This document shows, one piece after another, positions 1-9,300 of a DNA stretch of 64,000 nt. A program made the translations under genes and the position numbers. Below the pieces are notes generated by a model. The model saw only the letters and a list, made by a program, of their open reading frames with translations, was not told the DNA's origin and searched no databases. The stretch's first letter is position 1. Each line of letters starts with the position of its first letter. Source of the DNA: Tritrichomonas musculus (Eukaryota; Parabasalia; Tritrichomonadida; Tritrichomonadidae); the NCBI GenBank assembly GCA_039105265.1, contig JAPFFF010000014.1:1674001-1738000 (forward strand), given 5' to 3'.

Positions 1-89
1 ATGAAATGAAAGAAAAAGAAAAAGAGCAGCGACTTGAAATGAAAATCAAAACAAACGAAACGCCTCAACAGCAAATTGATGATGAATGA
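1..89 (+). CDS. C-terminal end of an unknown charged protein (partial)
   Basis: Reading from base 3, an open frame enters from the left edge and ends at TGA (87-89). It gives about 28 residues rich in Glu, Lys and Gln (starting EMKEKEKEQRLEMK and ending QQQIDDE). The composition fits the tail of a coiled-coil or charged protein like others in this window. The start and the rest of the gene lie outside the window. The identity is unknown, and the call rests only on an open, charged frame with a stop. Confidence 0.45.
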   Translation, partial: EMKEKEKEQRLEMKIKTNETPQQQIDDE

Positions 90-330
90 AGAAAAGATGG
101 ATGAAAAATTAGCAAATTTGTTTATTAACAAACAAAAGATATTCCGTTCGAGTTATATATAATATTATATAATTTTCCATGCAAATATTCTTCTTTATAC
201 TTTTTTTGTGGTAATTGTTAGGTAAATAAATAATAATATTAACAAAAATATATTATTTGTAAATAAAAAAAAAAGAATAGGGAAAACAATCTTTCCCCCC
301 CCCCCTAAGGGATTAAAAACATTTGATTTC
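90..330. other. Convergent intergenic spacer with a poly-C run
   Basis: This AT-rich gap lies between two convergent gene ends. It contains an uninterrupted run of 11 C (295-305), odd in DNA this AT-rich, placed about 25 bases past the stop of the minus-strand gene at 331. No gene is seen. Confidence 0.5.
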
Positions 331-2652
331 TTAATCATCATAGTAGTAGTCTTCTTCTTCATCGTCGTCATAATACTCATATTCTACCTTATTGGTATTT
401 GCTGCGGCGGCAGCTGGTTTAGAGGTTGCGGCAGCTGCTGGTTTTGTTGCTGGCGCTGGATTAGTAGCTGGTTTTGCAGCTGGAGCTGGATTTGATTGTG
501 CAGGAGCTGGTGTTTGTTGTGGTGCCGGTTTTGGAGCTGGTTTAGGTGCTGGCTTTGGTGCTACAGCAGGTGCTGGTGCCGGTGCTGGTGCATTCGAATG
601 TTTATGTTTCTTTGATGCATCAGATTGATGAGAATGCTTATGCTTACTTGATGATTCTTCAGGTTGGGCTGGTGGCTGTGGTGGTGGTTGCTGTAGTTGT
701 TGGGAATTTTGCTTTTCATGATGATGTTTGTGTCTAGTTGAAGATGATTGTTCTTGAGCAGCTGGTTGAGGCTTTTGTTCTTGTTGAGTATTTTGTTCTT
801 GGTGGTGATGAGACTTCTTATGTTTTGATGATTGAGATGATTGCATTGGCTCTGCCTTTTTCTTTGGTTTGGCAACTGTGGAAAATTTCATACTTAAACC
901 ATCATCTTCACCTTCATCATCTCCCCAAACATCAGATTGAGAAAGGAATGTAGTGTTATTATTTCCATCAAGTGGTCCAGGTACCTCCAAAACATATGGA
1001 TTGACATCAGTTGCATCAACAACACTTTCAAATTCATTGTCAACAAATGAGGATGGACTTGGTGGTCTAACTTGATTGGCTTGATTATCTTTTTGAGGTT
1101 GGTCTTTGGTAATATTTGAATTTTCTTTTTGTTGATCATTTTGATTTTCAATCTTATTCTCTGTTTGCTGAGTTGTTGCCGGAACAGAAATGTTGTGTTT
1201 CTTTTCTTTGTCTTCTTTAATAATGTTCCATCTTTTTCTTCGTTCACGAGGTAGTACCTGATTATTGTTTGCAGTATCGTCTGCATTAATAATGTTATTA
1301 GCCGTATTAGTATTATTTAAAATACTTGATGAACCAATATTATCATTAACTTGATCATTATTATTGTTTATATTATTTAAATTATTAATGCTTTTGTTAT
1401 CCGTATAAACACTTCCATTAATTGAATCAGTTGTGTCACGATTACGATGTTTTCTTCTTTGTTGAATTTGTAATTTTTGTGTTTCCATAATGTAATCAGC
1501 ATTAGATCGGAATTTTGGAGGGCCATTAAAGGTGTTCGTTGAAGTTTGTGCATTCGTACCAGTTGTCACTATACTAGTGGAATCAATGTTTCCATTGGCC
1601 GCTACATTGTATCGATTTGTCCGATTTCTGGTATGACGGCGAGTAGTAGGAGGTGTTACTGATCTCTTCTTTTGAGGTTTTTGTGGTGAATTAGTTGAAT
1701 ATGGAACATCGAAAACAGGGGGCCTTAGTTTCTTTTTCTTTTTAGAAGGATCATCATTTTTTGGTTTTGTGTTTTTACTATTTTGTTGTTGTTGATTCAA
1801 ATTGGGTGCTGATTTAGATACGTTATCATTTGGAACAGATTTCCCCCTCTTCTTAATATTAGATTTTGGAACTAATCGTTCAAATGAAGTAGAAGCACTT
1901 TTATATTGCTCAAAAAGTTGATCTCTTAAATTGTCATCGTTAGAAATAGAATTTAAAGATTGAATACCTCTTTCAATTGAGCTGAGAACATAAGAGCTTT
2001 CTACATGTGATGTAAACAATTGTCGATTATTTTGTTTAACAAACGAATAAATCATTTTTGCGTCGTTAATAATATCTGAAATATTTTCGACATTTTCAAG
2101 TGATTCTATTTGTTGTATTGCTTCAAATTTTTCATAAATTGGTTGAAGTTTTTGGGTTGTTTCGGTGTTTGGTTGATTTAATTTCTCTTGAATTTTGCGT
2201 ATTGTAAATTCAGCAGAATTGAACTGTTCTTTAATAAATGACAAAATTCTTGGTGTTTCATCAGTTTTTAATGCTTTATGTAAATTAATTGAAAAATGAT
2301 TCCAAACTTTCCAAAAATTAATTGTCATTGATGACAAACTTTGGCGCTGGCTGTTTTCTACAGATACTAAATGTTTAAGATTTTCAAGGTAAAGATTTAA
2401 TTCAGTCACAGAATTACTTGATATATAAAGTTCTGAAATAAATTCAGAAAGGCGTTTAATAATAATGTTAACTTGCCGTGTTTGAACCCAATCTTGGCTT
2501 GGAGCAGAAGATTCCATCATATTTTGAGATGATGAAAGAGGTGTTCGTGAAGATGATGTAGAATGCCGAAAACTGCGTATTTGGCGATCAAACGAGGACT
2601 TATGGTTTCTATAAGAATTTCGGTGAATCCTTTGACTTGTTGATGTAAGCAT
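331..2652 (-). CDS. Large low-complexity protein with helical N-terminus and acidic tyrosine-rich tail, function unknown
   Basis: The protein has 773 residues and starts at the ATG at 2652. The first 250 or so residues are fairly ordinary and predicted helical. They are followed by a long basic, Asn/Gln-rich middle. The last 200 residues hold several Lys/His-rich clusters (such as KHKKSHHH), then Pro-Ala repeats (APAPAPAPA, KPAPKPAPKPAP), and an end rich in Asp, Glu and Tyr (EEEDYYYDD). No catalytic domain is recognised. The Pro-Ala/basic stretch followed by an acidic-Tyr tip resembles microtubule- or scaffold-binding proteins only loosely. This is a real gene by length and by the composition of the first third. 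The function is unknown. Confidence 0.8.
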   Translation of the reverse strand: MLTSTSQRIHRNSYRNHKSSFDRQIRSFRHSTSSSRTPLSSSQNMMESSAPSQDWVQTRQVNIIIKRLSEFISELYISSNSVTELNLYLENLKHLVSVENSQRQSLSSMTINFWKVWNHFSINLHKALKTDETPRILSFIKEQFNSAEFTIRKIQEKLNQPNTETTQKLQPIYEKFEAIQQIESLENVENISDIINDAKMIYSFVKQNNRQLFTSHVESSYVLSSIERGIQSLNSISNDDNLRDQLFEQYKSASTSFERLVPKSNIKKRGKSVPNDNVSKSAPNLNQQQQNSKNTKPKNDDPSKKKKKLRPPVFDVPYSTNSPQKPQKKRSVTPPTTRRHTRNRTNRYNVAANGNIDSTSIVTTGTNAQTSTNTFNGPPKFRSNADYIMETQKLQIQQRRKHRNRDTTDSINGSVYTDNKSINNLNNINNNNDQVNDNIGSSSILNNTNTANNIINADDTANNNQVLPRERRKRWNIIKEDKEKKHNISVPATTQQTENKIENQNDQQKENSNITKDQPQKDNQANQVRPPSPSSFVDNEFESVVDATDVNPYVLEVPGPLDGNNNTTFLSQSDVWGDDEGEDDGLSMKFSTVAKPKKKAEPMQSSQSSKHKKSHHHQEQNTQQEQKPQPAAQEQSSSTRHKHHHEKQNSQQLQQPPPQPPAQPEESSSKHKHSHQSDASKKHKHSNAPAPAPAPAVAPKPAPKPAPKPAPQQTPAPAQSNPAPAAKPATNPAPATKPAAAATSKPAAAAANTNKVEYEYYDDDEEEDYYYDD

Positions 2653-3108
2653 TAGCTGATTGAATAGAATTGGTTTTAAAAAATGAATTTGAAATTAAAA
2701 TTACTATATCCTCTTCATAAAATAACATATATACTTGATTTTATTTAAAATAATATATTACTTAAATTTATTATATTTTTAACACTTTAAATTAATTCTT
2801 CCAAGTTAAATAAGTGTATATGCATTAAAATTTAAATTTTATTTTTTTGAAAAATCTTTCACAATTTTTTTTATAACCGTAACAAAACCTCTCAAAAACA
2901 CCATACATAATTCAATAATGAGTACGTTAAAAAAAAAACGAAAATGATTCGAATTATTGCTTTTCGGGAAAAAAAAAATATTTATCTCGATCTGCTTATA
3001 TGCTCAAAATAGATATCACAAATTAATGATCAATACTAAATAAAAATATATAATATATTATATTCATCCATGTTTATTATAACTTTAATTATTACAAACA
3101 TAAATTTA
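2653..3108. other. Gene-free AT-rich spacer
   Basis: 456 bases, very AT-rich with homopolymer runs. It contains the promoter of the minus-strand gene that starts at 2652 and the 3' end of the minus-strand gene ending at 3109. No repeat or RNA gene is seen. Confidence 0.5.
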
Positions 3109-3993
3109 TTACTTATATCCAGGTGCGATACTAGAAGAAGAAAGGACAGAACTTGTAAAATTAGATCTAGTAGATCTGTGAGAAGATCGTGAAGTAATAG
3201 AAGATTTATTTAGATTTGTTCTTCTGCCATTCCGAGGTGAGAATGATTGTATTACTTTTTCTTTAACGGTAGGGTTGAAACCTTCTTTTGATATTGCTTG
3301 AATAATCATTGCTGAATTTATGGCTTCTTCTACTTGAAGATTCATTTCAGCGTTTTTCTTCAAACCCTCTGCACGTTCTCTGAGTGTAATTAAAAAAGAT
3401 TTTAAGTTTTTATGCAACAAAAGAAATTCGTTAAAGTGTCGTTTTATCATATTCTTGTATCGCACCGCAAATTCTTTGTCTATATTTTTAACTTCTGCTG
3501 TGTTTTCAGTTATTTGGTTATTCTGTGCAGAATTTCGTATATCGATTGCTTCATCATAATTTTCACACATTGCAAGGAGTTTTGCAGTTGTAAGAGAGGT
3601 TTGTGAGCATATATTTATTCGATTCATTGCCATTTTTCGTGTTTTTCGCCATTTTTGTTCAAATTGCTCAACTTCAAGTCTCTGTCTGGCAACAAGTTTT
3701 TGGCATTGTCCCTGCCATGAAGCTTTAATTTTTTCTGCACGTCGAAGAAAATCGTTTTTGATATTATTTACTTCTTCAGTATAATTGTCAAAATTTTGTT
3801 GAGACAAAAGCTGTGCCTGCTCTTCGTAATGCATTTGTTCGTTTAAGGCTTCTTCATCATTAAACTGATATCTTTTTTTAGCTAATTCAACAGCTCGCTC
3901 GAAATCGAGCTTTAAAATTGCATTCAGTTCTTCTTGAAGATCTGGTGGATCTTCATTAAAATATATTTCTTCACTGGAACTCGTCAAATTCAT
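3109..3993 (-). CDS. Coiled-coil protein, function unknown
   Basis: 294 residues from the ATG at 3993. A frame extending a few codons further upstream has only GTG, so the ATG is preferred. The N-terminus is acidic (EEIYFNEDPPDLQEELN). Long Gln/Glu/Lys/Arg helices follow (residues about 20-245), containing a motif (LDFERAVELAKKRY) of the kind common in trichomonad cytoskeletal coiled-coil proteins. The last 45 residues are Ser/Arg/Thr-rich and probably disordered. The gene is divergent from the coiled-coil gene at 4492, sharing a 498-bp promoter region, so the two may be co-expressed. No enzymatic domain is seen. Confidence 0.8.
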   Translation of the reverse strand: MNLTSSSEEIYFNEDPPDLQEELNAILKLDFERAVELAKKRYQFNDEEALNEQMHYEEQAQLLSQQNFDNYTEEVNNIKNDFLRRAEKIKASWQGQCQKLVARQRLEVEQFEQKWRKTRKMAMNRINICSQTSLTTAKLLAMCENYDEAIDIRNSAQNNQITENTAEVKNIDKEFAVRYKNMIKRHFNEFLLLHKNLKSFLITLRERAEGLKKNAEMNLQVEEAINSAMIIQAISKEGFNPTVKEKVIQSFSPRNGRRTNLNKSSITSRSSHRSTRSNFTSSVLSSSSIAPGYK

Positions 3994-4491
3994 TATATTT
4001 AACACAACGGTTTAGATTTTTAATTAAAAAAAACACAATTTTCGGAATAATTTTGCATTTAAAATAATTATCTTTTATTTAATCTTATATTGTTAAAAGT
4101 ATTTCAAACAATTGTTAATTATAAACACCAACAAAAGTTTAGAAGCATTATATATAGATATTGGATACTGTACAATCAAACATTTGCTTATTACTCATTA
4201 TAAATCTTTTTAAATTTTCTTTAAGGTTTAATCAATATATGAAGTAAAATTTTTAATGATTAATTGTTGTTATATAAATCTTCAACCTGTTCCAATTTAA
4301 ATAGAAAATATATTTCGGGAATAAATGAAGCACCTTATTTTAAATAAAATGATTAGATTAAATGTATTAATTTTTTGTTCTATTTTATAAAAATTCATCT
4401 CTCAATAATATGCAAAAAATATTTTCGATCAAATAAGGTCAAATTTGAATGGTAAATTCTTTTGCCCGCCGTTATTCTTTAAACTGTCGAT
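3994..4491. promoter_or_regulatory. Shared divergent promoter region of two coiled-coil genes
   Basis: This 498-bp AT-rich stretch lies between two start codons that point away from each other. No exact TCAYW initiator lies right next to either ATG. Other than a GC-richer patch (GCCCGCCG, about 4463-4470) some 20 bases before the plus-strand ATG, nothing stands out. Confidence 0.4.
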
Positions 4492-6132
4492 ATGAGCTCA
4501 ATCATATCAGGAAGATCAGGAAGATCAGGTAGATCAGTAAAATCGCGTAGTCGTAGTCCTAGTCCTGCTAGGTCTACACGTTCTGTTCTTGATCTTGATA
4601 ATTTTGATATCGAAGATCCAATTGAAACTGATCTTAAAATAATCCATTCAAAAGAAAAAGAACTTCTATCAATGAACGAAGAAATTTTAACCATAACTAC
4701 AGCAATAGCACGTATGAGAGATGAGCAAGCTCATACTCAACAAGTGAACAATAAACGAAAGCTTGAACTTCTTGATTATCAAGATGAAGTCAATCAACGA
4801 GCCAAAAATATTGAAGAATCGCAAGCAGAATATCATCAATCTGTTCAGAAAAACCAACAATGTTCCCAAATCAACAAAAAAGCGCATTCAGATGTTGAAT
4901 CACTCAATAACTCAATTAATCAAATTTATCAAGAGCTCTTGGCGCTTTATGGTAATGAAGACCAATATCTTATTAATCCTGAAACGCAAGCTGAATTCGA
5001 AACTTTATCCGATTACGTTAGAGTTAAAGAGTGCTCTTTAAATGGAAAAAGAAGTTATATCAAAGAATGTATAGATATTATTCAGAATAAAGATGCTCTT
5101 ATCCAAAAAGCCACGCAAGAAGAAAGTGAAATGGAATCAGAAAAACAAAGTTATATATCAAAACTTCAATCAATTGACGAGCGATGCCTGATAGCTACTA
5201 AAACAATTACATCAAATTTAACTGACAAGTTAGTTTCTCAAAACAGAGTTGTTTCTGAAATGGAAGAAGATATTGAAGATTGTAGAAAAAGATGTGAAAA
5301 AACCAAAAAAGACCAAGAATTAGAAGCCGATGTTGCAGAGGCTAGGTCAGAACTCGAATCATATTTAGCAATCGTTAAGCCAAGAAAGCTCAAGCTTACA
5401 GTCACTTTGCAATCAATTAAAAATGAAGAAGATGCAATTGATAGAAGAATTAATAAAAACGATAAATTAACATCTGGTACATCAATTGCCAGTTCAATGG
5501 CTAATATTCAACAACATCTTGCCCAAGACTTAATTACAAACATTTTTAAAAAGCTTGAAAAACGCCGAAAAGATGCCGAAGCTAAAAACATTGAGATCAG
5601 CAAACAAGAAATTGAAAATAAAGAGAAAAACAAGGCTCGTCAGCCCGAATATGATGCCAAAATCAATAAAATTAATCAACTTCGTGAGGCTTATGATATA
5701 TTTGAACAAATGTTTGTTGAAGCAAATGTAGGATCAATCAAAGTTGATCAAATGAAGAAAGAAATCATTGATCTTGATTTCATAATCAATAAAACAGAGA
5801 GATTAAACGCTATTTGTGAAGCCAACAGTCAGAGGGGAACTGAATTAGATGAAGAATTGAATCCAATTCGCGAAGATATTCAGAAGAAAGAAGCTGAATA
5901 TGCCGAATACAATGGAAAAGTACAAGATTACAAGAACAGGCTTGAAGAAAGGCAAAGACAGATAGAAAACTCAGAAAATGAAGCTAATCAAAGAGAATCT
6001 GAAATTCACCAACTAGAAGAGCAAGCTGAACAATTACGTCAGCATTTAAATCAACTAATTACAAAATATGGTAAGCTTTTTGAAGGTTTCACTTATGAGC
6101 AAGCAACAAATGCAAAGTTCTTATCTGCATGA
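4492..6132 (+). CDS. Long coiled-coil protein with Ser/Arg-rich head
   Basis: 546 residues. The head (1-35) is Gly/Ser/Arg-rich, with three GRSGRS-like repeats and SRSRSPSP, which looks like a phosphorylatable basic region. From about residue 45 to the end the sequence is almost wholly heptad-like, with very high Glu, Gln, Lys and Asn and few Pro or Gly. This is the profile of a filament-forming or cytoskeletal coiled-coil protein. It could relate to costa, axostyle or flagellar proteins of trichomonads, but that is inference from composition. No conserved domain is recognised. Confidence 0.82.
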   Translation: MSSIISGRSGRSGRSVKSRSRSPSPARSTRSVLDLDNFDIEDPIETDLKIIHSKEKELLSMNEEILTITTAIARMRDEQAHTQQVNNKRKLELLDYQDEVNQRAKNIEESQAEYHQSVQKNQQCSQINKKAHSDVESLNNSINQIYQELLALYGNEDQYLINPETQAEFETLSDYVRVKECSLNGKRSYIKECIDIIQNKDALIQKATQEESEMESEKQSYISKLQSIDERCLIATKTITSNLTDKLVSQNRVVSEMEEDIEDCRKRCEKTKKDQELEADVAEARSELESYLAIVKPRKLKLTVTLQSIKNEEDAIDRRINKNDKLTSGTSIASSMANIQQHLAQDLITNIFKKLEKRRKDAEAKNIEISKQEIENKEKNKARQPEYDAKINKINQLREAYDIFEQMFVEANVGSIKVDQMKKEIIDLDFIINKTERLNAICEANSQRGTELDEELNPIREDIQKKEAEYAEYNGKVQDYKNRLEERQRQIENSENEANQRESEIHQLEEQAEQLRQHLNQLITKYGKLFEGFTYEQATNAKFLSA

Positions 6133-6315
6133 ATTTAAAATCTATTTTTTTTTTTATTAAATATCATTATTATTTTTAAAAGAAGTTTGGCCAAATCCTG
6201 AATTTTATTTTATTAGAAAAAGTCTATGATTGTTGTATAGAATTTTTTTTTTATTGAAGAAATTGTAAAACAAAATCAATATAGAAACAAATATAATATA
6301 AATAAAAAAAAAGAT

Positions 6316-9300
6316 TTAAGAAACAAAAGCGGAAAAGAAAGCGAATTCATTTCCAGTTGGAGGGTTGTTTTCCCAGAGTAACTCGCTTATTTGGCTCTGT
6401 TCTTCTTTAGGCATTAGTGAGTAGTCCCTAAGGAAGACGTCCCACAGCTCAGGCAAGACTTTCTTCTCCTTCAGTAATGATTTCATCACGTCTGACCAAA
6501 TATTAATCACTTTTTGGTTGTCCTTCAATAATTTCTCATCACTGTCACTTGCATCTTCATTCTGATTTTCGTTCTCCTCGTCCTTGCTGTTTGCAAATAT
6601 CATTCTGAGCAAAATCCTCCTCGCAGGAATCGAAGCAATACTATTTGTATAAATCAGTTTCACCAAATTCTTAATCGACTCGTCATCAAAAGATACGACA
6701 GCATCATCATCGCAGCAACCACAACCACTATTATTATTATTATTATTATTTTCAGTAGTTGAATCATTATTGTTGTTGTTGTTGTTTATTGTGTTTTCAG
6801 TAGTGCTGCTGTTTTCGTTGTCGTTGTTTGCGTTGTTGGATGCTGTGGTGAGCGAGTTGTCAGATTGACTGTTCATTGGAGAGAACAAGAAAGAAAGCTG
6901 TGATAATGATTTCTTTAGATTTTGATCGTTTGTGTCAATTTCAATTTCTTCTTCTTCTTCATTGTTGTTGTTGTTGTCATTCTTTGTCTTCTTCTTTCTG
7001 ATTCCATATGATGATGAAGAATCATCGAACGAGAGCAAAGAAGAAGATTCAAAGAACCACTCATTTCCATGTTCAGAAGAAGATCCGAGATTTAATTCCA
7101 GTTTGTGGCTCTGCAATGAGATTGAGTCTTCGATCAAAGAACGATCGATTACAAAGACTCCGAATCCATCACAATTGATATCATAGCCGCCTCTGTTTCC
7201 CAATTCAACTCTGTAAACCTTTCTTGGCTCAATTTCATCAGCAGCGAGAGGTAGCATGTACCATCTTGCATCGTCAACCTTTGTTACTCTTCCATTCAGA
7301 GATAGATAAGGAGGACGATGATTGCTTGAGCTGTTGTTGCTAACAAAGAACCTGAATCCAATAATAACATCAGTTTCAGAGAGACAGCAAACTTCAATAA
7401 ATTTGTTTCTTATGCTGTTGTTAAAGATAATTTTCTCATTCTGAAGGATGATTCGAGCTTCTCTTTCAAAGTTTGGAATGAAAATTTGAATATTATCATC
7501 TAATGAGAGACGTGATTTTGACCAAAATATTGGTGGAACTTTTATTTGGGGATCCATATCAAGGGGGTCAATTTCACTATCATCATTTCTGTCGTTGTCT
7601 TCTAGCATCGATCTCATTGATCGGAGGAAGATGTCATGATAACGACTGGATAGTGGCTCATTGGCATCACTATCACTATTTCGGTTATTATTTTCGTTTT
7701 GATGGTGGAATGGACGATGTGGTGGTTGTGCTAATGGAATTGGAGGTTTTGGTAAAGATGGCTTCACTATAGTTGAGTTATTCTTCCTCTTTCGCTTTGA
7801 ATTTGAGTTCATAGACGAAAGTAATTCAAATTCATTCAATTGGCCGTTCATTGAAATTGAATAAAAAACTTCTTCTTTTTCGTCTTTTAATGATGGTCCT
7901 TTGAAGAATGTCAATGGAGATGTTTCTTTGGTAAGGGCTGGGAACCTGTAGCCTTCAAATCGATTCTCATTAAGAGAGAAGATAACTTTTGATCTTCCGA
8001 TCTCCATGGTAACAACTGAACTAGACATCACATGGAAGAAGAAGTAAAAGTTAGGGTTCTTTGGATGGTTTCCAATGAAAATTAAGTTATCTGGAGCTCC
8101 AAATGTATTCACCATAAAAGGTTTCAATGGTTTTTCTAAGAAAAAGTCATCCTTCTTTATGCAGGCAATTTCATCACCACTGGAGGTAACAAAGAATAGA
8201 TTTGTTGTTGAGCAATATGAAATTATCGGTTTTTCTGGAAGCCAAGGAAATGAATTCATTTTGCTGGCAACAATAGGATTGTCGTTTTCACTTGAGTTGC
8301 TTGAGCTGCATGGATATACAATATACTTGCCTGATTCAGTAGTGATTATTGCGAAATCTTCTCCATTGTTCTCAACAATTACAGCAGATCGGAATGAATC
8401 TGAACCACTTGGAATTAGGGTCATGTAGGCTTCTTGGTTATCGTTATCTGAGAGATTATAAAACATCATTCGTCCTCTGAACAAAATTGCAATTTTGATA
8501 TCTTTCGAATTAAGCCAAAAAGCATTGAGAACAAGAGAAAATGAATTGAGACTTTTTTCATCGTAAGAATCATTATTATCTGGCTCTGGACCAATTTTTT
8601 GGTATTTGATGATTTTATCATTGATCATTTCGAAATTCCCTTCGTTATCAACTTTGACTAAATAAACCTGAAACAAAGTCGAAACAATAATTAAATCTGG
8701 GTTGCTTTTACTTGGACTGATTTGGGTGACAAATCCTGAAATATTAATACTTGACAATTTCTGGTCAAAGGATGGTAAACGATAGGAAATTATTGATTTG
8801 CCAGTTGAAAGGACAAGAATGTTGTTAGAGACAAAAGTGGCAATATTTAAAGGTGATATTATGCATCTTTGTATGATAAATGTAATAGCATCATATTCTG
8901 TGAATGACTTCTGCATCTCGTTCCAATTAATTAATGATTGTGATGACAAATCTTCAATTGGAATTGAATTGAATGCTTTATTTACATAAACAACATCTTG
9001 CCATCCCAAATCAATTTCTACATCAATATTATTATTCAAGTTATTTTCTTCCTGTTTGTCAAATTGAATTGAAGCTACTTTCAAAAATAAATTCAACAAT
9101 GATTTCTGATTCAATGGGGAAATTTTTGTAGATCTTGATATATCAGTATCACTTTTTTCTGTTTGAGTGTTTGAAGAGTCATTATTCCTATCTATTTGAA
9201 GTGTTTGTTGTTCTATGTTTGTCCTCCTCTTTTTATGATGTCCTTCATACTCACCATTTTCGCCTAAGTAAGGTTTAGTAACTTGGATTTCAGGCATTCT

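Noticed and set aside
6700-7000. Microsatellite or sequencing artefact in the UBR4-like gene
   Set aside because: The ATT/GTT-rich runs keep the frame and encode Asn/Glu/Ser tracts, which are common in AT-rich protist proteins.
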